This document shows positions 1-5,777 of a stretch of DNA of 10,130 bases, piece after piece. The translations under genes were made by a program, and so were the position numbers. How positions within the stretch are numbered: position 1 is the first letter of the stretch; each line of letters opens with the position of its first letter. The stretch is from Nitriliruptoraceae bacterium (GTDB lineage: Bacteria > Actinomycetota > Nitriliruptoria > Nitriliruptorales > Nitriliruptoraceae): NCBI GenBank assembly GCA_007121975.1, contig SKJO01000054.1:1-10130 (forward strand), written 5' to 3'. The notes beneath the pieces are model-generated. The model searched no databases. It was not told the DNA's origin and saw only the letters and a list, made by a program, of their open reading frames with translations.

Positions 1-1386
1 CAGGTGGGCTGGCAGAACGAGGTCCGGGCGCTGTTCGGGATGGAACCGGGCACGCCGACGGTGTGGTTGGTGATCGTCCCCGTGACCCTGCTGGTCGCTG
101 CGATCCTGCTGGTGCTGGCCCGAACGGTTCGCAAGCTCTTCCGATCCATCAACCGTCGGCTGCAGCAGCGCCTTCCCAGACGGGTGGCGGCGCTGCTCGG
201 TGGGGTCACCTCCGTCGTGCTGCTGTCGATGCTGTGGAACGGGGTCCTCGTCGATGGGTTCTTCGCCCTCGCCAACCGGACCTTCGCGCCGATCGACACC
301 GCCACGGACGAGGGCGTGGTCCCAACCGTGTCCGCCGCACGATCCGGTGGCCCCGGTTCGCGGGTCGACTGGGACACGCTGGGCCGCAAGGGCCGGACGT
401 TTGTCGCCACCGGTCCAAGCGTCGAGGAGCTCGAGGCGTTCCACGGCAGGCAGGCACGAGAGCCCATCCGGGTCTACGTCGGACTGCGGTCCGCGGACAC
501 GCCCGACCTGCGTGCGCAGTTGGTCCTCGAAGAGCTCCAGCGAACGGGTGCGTTCGACCGTCAGGTGCTCGTGGTCGCGACCACGACCGGCACGGGCTAC
601 CTGGAACCGAACGCGATGGACTCGCTCGAGTACGTCCACAACGGCGACACCGCGATCGCCGGTGTGCAGTACTCCTACCTGCCGAGCTGGATCTCGCTGC
701 TGGCGGACCAGGACGAGGTCCGCGAGACCGCCCAGGCGGTCTTCGCGGCGGTCCACGCCCACTGGTCGACCCTCCCCGAGGAGGACCGGCCTCGCCTCTA
801 CCTCTACGGGCTGTCGCTCGGCTCCTACGGGGTGGAGACGATCCTCACCTCGATCAACATCATCAACGAGCCCATCGACGGTGCCCTGATGGTCGGCCCG
901 CCCTTCGTCAACGAGCTGTGGAACGATCTGGTCGCTGGCCGCGATCCGGGAAGTTCGCCCGCGGCTCCGGTCTACGAAGCGGGCCGCACCGTCCGGTTCG
1001 TCAACGAGGGCGTACGCGACCCCGTGCCCGCCGGCGACTGGCCCCGCACCCGGGTCCTGTACGTCCAACACGCGTCGGACCCCGTCACGTTCTTCTCCCC
1101 CGACCTCCTCCTCAACCGCCCCGACTGGCTGCTGCCCGACCAGCGTGGCGCCGACGTCCCCGATCGCTTCGACTGGGTCCCCCTGGTCACCATGTGGCAG
1201 GTCCTGCTCGATCTCCCCGCCGCGGGCTCGGTCCCCGAAGGCTTCGGCCACCTGTTCACCCGCGAAGCGAACGCGCAGGCATGGATCGACGTCACCCGAC
1301 CCGAAGGGTGGAACGCTGCTGACAGCGACGCCCTGCGGCGACACCTGCGTACCACCGACCCGGCCCCGGAACCCACCGACGGCTGA
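1..1386 (+). CDS. Membrane-anchored alpha/beta-hydrolase (Abhydrolase_9 family), 5' end outside window
   Basis: The frame is open from base 1, so the gene enters from the left edge. A GTG at base 4 is the first start-like codon, but family members usually carry about 80 more N-terminal residues with extra membrane helices, so I treat it as partial. Numbering from base 4, hydrophobic helices lie at about residues 19-40 and 62-85, followed by a linker rich in Gly, Ser and Pro and then the hydrolase domain (about 125-440). The nucleophile elbow GLSLGS places the catalytic Ser at about 271. QHASDP gives a candidate acid at Asp359, and GFGH gives a candidate His416. The segment with GTGYLEP and the downstream QYSYLPSW are typical of the DUF2319/Abhydrolase_9 family of actinobacterial membrane hydrolases. 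Substrate is unknown; a lipid or cell-envelope ester is an inference only. A small membrane-protein gene follows 80 bases downstream on the same strand. Confidence 0.88.
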   Translation, partial: QVGWQNEVRALFGMEPGTPTVWLVIVPVTLLVAAILLVLARTVRKLFRSINRRLQQRLPRRVAALLGGVTSVVLLSMLWNGVLVDGFFALANRTFAPIDTATDEGVVPTVSAARSGGPGSRVDWDTLGRKGRTFVATGPSVEELEAFHGRQAREPIRVYVGLRSADTPDLRAQLVLEELQRTGAFDRQVLVVATTTGTGYLEPNAMDSLEYVHNGDTAIAGVQYSYLPSWISLLADQDEVRETAQAVFAAVHAHWSTLPEEDRPRLYLYGLSLGSYGVETILTSINIINEPIDGALMVGPPFVNELWNDLVAGRDPGSSPAAPVYEAGRTVRFVNEGVRDPVPAGDWPRTRVLYVQHASDPVTFFSPDLLLNRPDWLLPDQRGADVPDRFDWVPLVTMWQVLLDLPAAGSVPEGFGHLFTREANAQAWIDVTRPEGWNAADSDALRRHLRTTDPAPEPTDG

Positions 1387-1456
1387 CCTCGCCGCGGCGA
1401 TCCGTCGCAGCAACGGTGGCTGGCACCGGTGCCGGCGGCCCCGAACCGATCCGGAT

Positions 1457-1461
1457 GGGAG
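1457..1461 (+). promoter_or_regulatory. Ribosome binding site choosing the ATG at 1467
   Basis: GGGAG lies five bases before the ATG at 1467. The in-frame GTG at 1416 and ATG at 1455 have no comparable Shine-Dalgarno sequence, and the residues they would add are not protein-like, so 1467 is preferred. Confidence 0.6.
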
Positions 1462-1466
1462 CGTGC

Positions 1467-1976
1467 ATGCACCCCGAGGACACCCATGAGCGCCACGACC
1501 TGGCGACCGCATCCGACCCGGCGATCATGCGCGAGTCGCTCACGATGGGTCTCTACATCACCATCTCGCTGCTCGCGGTCCTGTCCGCCAAACCGCATGG
1601 GGGTGAGACCGCCGCCGCACTGACCCTCATCTGGGGCACGACGCTCGGCCTGATCCTGGCGCACTGGGTCGCGTTCCAGCTCACCGCGCGGCTCTTCGCC
1701 GGGGGCAGGCTCCCCTCCCACGACCGGATCGCGATGGTCGGACAAGCGGTCGCGGCCCTCGGTGTGGCCTGCCTGGCGTCGGTGCCCCTCCTGATCAGTG
1801 CGAACGCCGGGCCGGCGCTGTCCCGCGGGGTCCTGGCGGGCCTGATCGGCCTGTTCGCCTTCGGCGCCGCCCGGCGCCACGGCGGCAGCGGTGGGCGCGC
1901 GACGGCCTACGCCCTCATCGTGGTCGCGATCGCCCTCGCCGTCGCTGTCGCCAAGTACCTGCTCACGGGCCACTGA
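1467..1976 (+). CDS. Small multi-spanning membrane protein, unknown function
   Basis: This encodes a 169-residue protein that I cannot assign to a characterised family. The first 25 residues are polar and rich in His, Asp and Glu, so they are probably cytoplasmic. Hydrophobic stretches follow at about 28-41, 50-71, 91-111, 118-135 and 145-165, giving four or five membrane segments with short loops. A conserved-looking WGTTLGLILAHW stretch sits in the second segment, and an arginine-rich loop precedes the last helix. There is no signal peptide with a cleavage site and no enzymatic motif. The start follows a good GGGAG. The stop codon overlaps the first base of the AAGGAG that precedes the decayed P-type ATPase, so the two were probably one transcript, likely together with the upstream hydrolase. 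Third-position GC is high, like its neighbours, with no sign of decay. Confidence 0.8.
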   Translation: MHPEDTHERHDLATASDPAIMRESLTMGLYITISLLAVLSAKPHGGETAAALTLIWGTTLGLILAHWVAFQLTARLFAGGRLPSHDRIAMVGQAVAALGVACLASVPLLISANAGPALSRGVLAGLIGLFAFGAARRHGGSGGRATAYALIVVAIALAVAVAKYLLTGH

Positions 1977-1981
1977 AGGAG
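1976..1981 (+). promoter_or_regulatory. Orphaned Shine-Dalgarno of the ATPase pseudogene
   Basis: AAGGAG is followed after seven bases by ACG at 1989, exactly where an ATG would be expected. The frame that begins there encodes a recognisable cation-ATPase N-terminus, so this looks like the original ribosome binding site in front of a mutated start codon. Confidence 0.55.
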
Positions 1982-1988
1982 ACGCATC

Positions 1989-3550
1989 ACGGCAGACACC
2001 AGGCAGCTAGACCCCGCAGCAGCCTCGATCGCAGCTGCCGAGGACTGGCATCGGCTGGAGGTGGAGGACGTCCTGCAAGGCCTGGGCAGTGGCGTGGACG
2101 GGCCGTCGTCCCCGCAGGCTGCCCGGCGCCTGGTCGAGCGAGGCGGGCTCCAACGAGCGGGCACGGCCCGACAAGCCCTCCGTGCTGAAGCTGGCGAGCG
2201 GCGCCCAGCAGCTTGCCAAGGCCAAGGCCAAGGCGATCGTGCGCAACCTCTCCGACGTGGAGACCCTGGGCTCCACCGGCCAGATCAACACCGACAAGAC
2301 CGGCACGCTGACCCGGAACCAGATGACCGTGCGTGCGCGGTACCTGCAGGGGCACTGGTACGAGGTCGATGGCGAGGGCTACTCGTGGGTGGGTCAGGTG
2401 CGAGGTGTCGCCGGGGCCACGCCGGGCAACTGCGATGCGGTCGCCTACGTGTCGGCGCTCGCCAACGACGCCACCGTGAGCCGCACCGGGGAGGTGGTGG
2501 GCGACCCCACCGAGGCCGCGCTGCTGGTCAAGGGTGGCCCCGACGTCATCCTGGCGCGCTGCTCGACCGCCCTGGGAGCGGACGGGGAGGCTGTGCCGCT
2601 CGGATCGGTGCGCGAGCGGATCCACGCGGCCAACGCGCGCCTCGGCGGGTCCGGGTTGCGTGTGCTCGCCCTGGCCTACCGGGCGCTCCCGCTCGAGGAG
2701 GCCGACACCGTGGCCGCCGATCCGATGGGAGCCGTCAGACACCTGGTGTTCGTCGGACTCGTGGGGATCATCGACCCGCTGCGTCCGGAGGCGATCGAGG
2801 CCGTGCGCGTCGCCCATGCCGCGGGCATCGACGTCCGGATGATCACCGGCGACCACCCGGCCACGGTCCGGGCCATCGGCAGCGAACCGGGTCTGGGGTC
2901 GGGCGGCTTGTCGGGCCAGGACTTCGCCGCTGCCGACGACGCGACCCTGCTCGACGAGCTGCCGAACCTGCACGTGTTCGGACGTGTCTCGCCGCAGGAC
3001 AAGCGGCGGCTCCTGCAGCTCCAGCAGGCGCAGGGCCACGTGGTGGCGATGACCGGGGACGCGGTCAACGACGCTGGTGCACGCGGTGGAGCTCGGTCGA
3101 GGGATCTCCGCCCGGATCACCGCCGACATCGGCTACCAACGCACGCAGCTGTTCGGGTTGGTCAGCGGGTTCCTCCTCGCGACCGCGCTCAACATCAACT
3201 CGGGCGTCGCGCTGCTGCCACTGCAGGTGCTGTTCCTCACCTTCACGCTCGCGGTGATCCCGGTGCTCATCAGCACGCTGGACCAGACCGACCCGGGGGT
3301 GATGCAGGCGCCTCCCCGTGACCCACAGGCCAGCGCCTCGCTGACGATGTGGTTCGCCGTCATGGCACTGGCCACCGCCATCGCCGGAGGAGCGCACCTC
3401 GTCGCGACCAGCAACGTCAACGACTTCGCACCACCCCGCTACGTCACCTCAGGACAGGTCGCGATCGCGACACCGTCCGAATTCCTCCTCACGGTGCTCG
3501 ACGTCCACCCGGACCTCATGGCGACGGCGCGGCGTCATCACCATCACTGA
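1989..3550 (+). pseudogene. Degenerate cation-transporting P-type ATPase
   Basis: This is the remains of a P2-type cation pump, normally about 850-900 residues with ten membrane helices. The N-terminal cation-ATPase segment is read from 1989 to about 2147 (DWHRLEVEDVL, then AARRLVERGG). The frame then shifts by one base at the GGG of 2145-2147 into ERARPDKPSVL. Directly after this, near 2190-2200, the text jumps to the region just before the phosphorylation site, so TM1-TM4, the actuator domain (TGES) and the PEGL motif are missing. The phosphorylation motif DKTGTLT is intact, with Asp at 2293-2295. The nucleotide-binding domain runs from GDPTEAALLV straight into KGGPD near 2530 and lacks the usual intervening stretch. 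MITGDHP and MTGDAVNDA remain, but the latter has Ala for the usual second Gly. At about 3074 the frame changes again and jumps to a segment beginning LVHAVELGRG, followed by TM-like NINSGVALLPLQVLF. No reading frame can yield a working pump. Confidence 0.85.
2215..2232 (+). repeat. Three tandem copies of GCCAAG
   Basis: Three head-to-tail copies of GCCAAG encode AKAKAK inside the ATPase remnant, at a place where relatives have a shorter basic stretch before AIVR. One extra six-base unit from replication slippage would account for the two additional residues. Confidence 0.7.
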
Positions 3551-4073
3551 CGTTCTCGACCAGCGGGCGCGCCGCCAGGTGCTGTAGACCTTCGTGAGTC
3601 GCGCCCGGGATCCGCTTCTCTGAGTTCGGGCACCGCAGCTCGAGACCCCGTCGCTCAGCGAGCCACTCCGCCCACGCTCGGCGGACGTGATCGGGCAGGT
3701 AGAGCTCATCTCACAGGGCAACCAACTCATCGACGTCGATGATCTCACGCACGTCCTGCTCGACGCCCTCGACGAGGCCCTGCTCGTACACCCGTGCCCG
3801 CTGTCGGCGGTCCGCAAGGTCGTCGCTGCGTGCGGGCGCGCTCCAGCGCACCCGTGTGGGCAGCGTCACCGGCCCCGTGACCTTCACGACCGCAGGATCG
3901 TCGACGTCGTCGGGGATGACTGGCGGACGCTTGGACGTCGGGCCTGCCCGACCGGCTGCGAACTCTTGCAGCCCGTGTGCCGCAAGACTGGGGTCGGACC
4001 CCGTCCTCGACGCGACCGCCAGCGACGCCATCACCGTGACTTCGCCGGGTGAACCGTCGACGAGCATCCGCAC
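3516..4073 (-). pseudogene. Short unidentified gene interrupted by an in-frame TGA
   Basis: Read on the minus strand from GTG 4073 or ATG 4067, the frame encodes an acidic, soluble protein with the core VVKVTGPVTLP, then RQRARVYEQGL and REIIDVDELVAL. It meets TGA at 3711-3713. Past that stop the same frame continues in clearly protein-like text (DELYLPDHVRRAWAEWLAE, then RGLELRCPNSEKRIPGATHEG) until a second TGA at 3516-3518. A TGG tryptophan codon changed to TGA would restore one protein of about 185 residues. I do not recognise a named family. From memory only, similar short actinobacterial proteins occur next to nucleotidyltransferase (AbiEii-like) toxin genes, but no such partner is present here. 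The far C-terminal part overlaps the end of the ATPase remnant on the other strand, so one or both tails are probably chimeric. An expressed 120-residue truncated protein (3711-4073) remains possible. Confidence 0.55.
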
Positions 4074-4164
4074 CTACGTCCTGCGAACTGCGGTTGAACG
4101 CCAACCCTCCAGGGGTCGAGGCGAAGATGTCAGCAGACGTTCAATCCCGGTGAAGGTGCTGCCG

Positions 4165-4758
4165 TCAGGCGTCGGCGAGGTCGCCCACGAGGTAGCGCTG
4201 CAGGGTCGGTCCGATCGCCGCGACGACGGTCTCGACCTCGGCGGTGGCCAACGGCTCCACCTCGGCCACGTACCGGACGAACGAAAGGCCGATGATCTGT
4301 GACGCCAGCAAGCTCGCCCGTAGCGGCACACGATCCGGAGCGACCGCCGCGACCAGCGGCAGGACCACGGTGTCGAACATGAACCCGCGATAGGCCTCCA
4401 ACGACTCCTCGTCGGTGAGGGCGGAGCGCAACAGCGACTGCATCGTCGCCCGAACCGCTTCGGTCGACCAGAAGCCGAGGAGTACACGCGCGATCCGCTT
4501 GCCTACCTCCGATGGGTCGCCCTCGCGCGCGACCGCCACGATCCGGGTGGGATCGAAGGGCAGCTGGAGGGTCTCGGCGAACAGCTCCCGCTTCGTACCG
4601 AAGTAGTGGTGTACGAGGGCGGGGTCCACGTCCGCCTGCGTGGCGATGCCGCGGATGGTCGCGCCCCGGTAGCCACAGGCCGCGAACTGGTCGCGCGCCG
4701 CCGCGAGGATCGCGGCACGCGTGTCGGCGTTGCCAGGTCGCCGTCCGGTCCGCGTCAT
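4165..4758 (-). CDS. TetR/AcrR-family transcriptional regulator
   Basis: This encodes a 197-residue one-component regulator. Residues 13-60 form the TetR helix-turn-helix: AAILAAARDQFAACGY, then TIRGIATQADVD and the recognition-helix region ALVHHYFGTKREL. The rest is a helical ligand-binding and dimerisation domain resembling TetR_C_16, with LPFDPTRIV, the RSALTDEE turn and ASQIIGLSFVRY. The ATG at 4758 gives the standard family N-terminus with a basic arm (TRTGRRP). Starts further upstream add low-complexity sequence with no homology, and no strong Shine-Dalgarno is visible before 4758. It lies on the same strand as the MMPL exporter, about 1 kb downstream of it. TetR proteins beside exporters commonly repress them, so it is the leading candidate to bind the palindromes at 8113-8128 and 8159-8172. 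I find no such palindrome in front of its own gene, so autoregulation is not shown. The ligand is unknown. Confidence 0.92.
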   Translation of the reverse strand: MTRTGRRPGNADTRAAILAAARDQFAACGYRGATIRGIATQADVDPALVHHYFGTKRELFAETLQLPFDPTRIVAVAREGDPSEVGKRIARVLLGFWSTEAVRATMQSLLRSALTDEESLEAYRGFMFDTVVLPLVAAVAPDRVPLRASLLASQIIGLSFVRYVAEVEPLATAEVETVVAAIGPTLQRYLVGDLADA

Positions 4759-4953
4759 GTTCTGTGGCCTGCCAGGGGCCGCGACGGTTGCACCCGCATC
4801 GCAGCGACCACGCGTCGGGCGAGAAGGTCCATGCGAGCGATCCGATCCCAGGCCGAGCATCCGGGTCGTGCGCTCGGCATGTGCACATCGAACCACACCC
4901 CTATCTCCGTCCGAGACGCGGTCAGTTGCTTGACGAACGGCCGCTGCGCGATG

Positions 4954-5628
4954 TCAGGCCGGTCGTCCCACCCCGCTCGGGCCCGTCGCCGCAGGGTGGA
5001 TCAGCTCGGACCGCGTGCAGGCGCCAGCACTGGGGTGACCCGGTCGGCAAGGATCGCAAGGAGCTGATCCATGATCGGGCTGGCCGCGGCGACATGCATG
5101 CGGGCGAGCCAGAGCGCGGTGGTGGTTCCCACGGATGCCGCGAACGGGGACAGCACGCTCACGACCGCGAGGGCCGTAGGGATCGTGGCTGTGCCCGGGA
5201 GCACTCGGGGCGGGGCAGGGGTGCTCCGCAGGGAGCGTTCGAGGTGATGTGATGGGGACCTGGTGGGGGTGGTTTCGATCGGATGGCTGATGGTCTGGTG
5301 GCCGATCGGGCGGATGTGGGCAGGACGTCCCCCGTGTGATTGGTCGGGTGCGCACGTTGCCCGTCGCCATGGCTCGGGATGCAGGTCCGGTGTCCACGCG
5401 GGCCGGGATCCGTGCGTGGTGGAGGTGGATCCGTACATCGGCGACCGTGCCCGACAGCACGCGGATCGTGCGTCCAGCGAGCATGGGGCGGTAGCCGCTG
5501 GCGTCGAAGACGTCGGCCCATCGTTCGGCGTGCACCTCGACGATGCGATGGTTGCCGGCGACATCATCTGGCGTGTGCAGTGTTGGAATGTGCCCTTGGC
5601 CGGTCAGGTTGTGCTGGTTCGTCTCCAT
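4954..5628 (-). CDS. Hypothetical protein; N-terminal half looks coding, C-terminal half doubtful
   Basis: An ATG at 5628 is preceded by a G-run followed by ACAGCC, a usable Shine-Dalgarno. The first ~95 residues look genuinely coding: third positions are strongly GC, and the residues are balanced (HRIVEVHAERWADVFDASG, then MLAGRTIRVLSGTVADVRIHLHHARIP). From about 5340 downstream the translation becomes Pro/His/Arg-rich, and codon bias fades until the stop at 4954. Over 5001-5204 a different minus-strand frame has the better coding signal. The gene may therefore once have ended earlier, or a frameshift may have occurred near 5200-5340. No domain is recognised. It lies 149 bases after the MMPL stop on the same strand, so it could be co-transcribed. 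Confidence 0.4.
   Translation of the reverse strand: METNQHNLTGQGHIPTLHTPDDVAGNHRIVEVHAERWADVFDASGYRPMLAGRTIRVLSGTVADVRIHLHHARIPARVDTGPASRAMATGNVRTRPITRGTSCPHPPDRPPDHQPSDRNHPHQVPITSPRTLPAEHPCPAPSAPGHSHDPYGPRGRERAVPVRGIRGNHHRALARPHACRRGQPDHGSAPCDPCRPGHPSAGACTRSELIHPAATGPSGVGRPA
5001..5204 (-). CDS. Possible small membrane protein of about 67 residues
   Basis: A minus-strand frame from GTG 5204 has about 80 percent GC at third positions by eye. It encodes a hydrophobic segment (TALAVVSVLSPFAASVG, then TTTALWLARM) followed by an amphipathic tail (MDQLLAILADRVTPVLAP). The start is uncertain because no good Shine-Dalgarno precedes it. It overlaps the tail of the frame opening at 5628, and only one of the two can be fully real. 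It could be a stand-alone small membrane protein, or the displaced C-terminus of that upstream frame after a frameshift. There is no recognised family. It lies 242 bases before the TetR start. Confidence 0.35.
   Translation of the reverse strand: MLPGTATIPTALAVVSVLSPFAASVGTTTALWLARMHVAAASPIMDQLLAILADRVTPVLAPARGPS
5198..5227. repeat. Seven-base inverted repeat with 16-base loop
   Basis: GGAGCAC at 5198-5204 is complementary to GTGCTCC at 5221-5227, with a G/C-rich loop between. It overlaps the putative GTG start at 5204. It has no U-tract, so a terminator is unlikely, and it could be chance in GC-rich DNA. Confidence 0.35.
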
Positions 5629-5777
5629 GGCTGTCCCCCCGGTGTTCGTCGGCGGGTTCCGCAGGAGCGGCAACGCCTGGTGCGCGTTTTCGGACCGATG
5701 CGTGACCCGAAGCTGGCCTGTTGCTACGGCGCCGTGGTGTGACCGCCGCGGCCGTGGCGTCCGGTCGCACCGACGGA

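Noticed and set aside
1422..1433. The 12-base palindrome GGCACCGGTGCC between the first two genes
   Set aside because: It is short, made only of bases common in this genome, has no U-tract and no promoter nearby; chance is the simplest explanation.
3536..3550. Run of four His codons ending the last ATPase frame
   Set aside because: It lies where homology has already faded and overlaps the opposite-strand gene; it looks accidental, and is neither a metal-binding tail nor a vector tag.
4091..4106. A GGTTG/CAACC inverted repeat just beyond the TetR gene that resembles the exporter operators
   Set aside because: Arm sequence and spacer length differ from the matched pair at 8113-8172, and it lies downstream of the TetR stop, not at a promoter.
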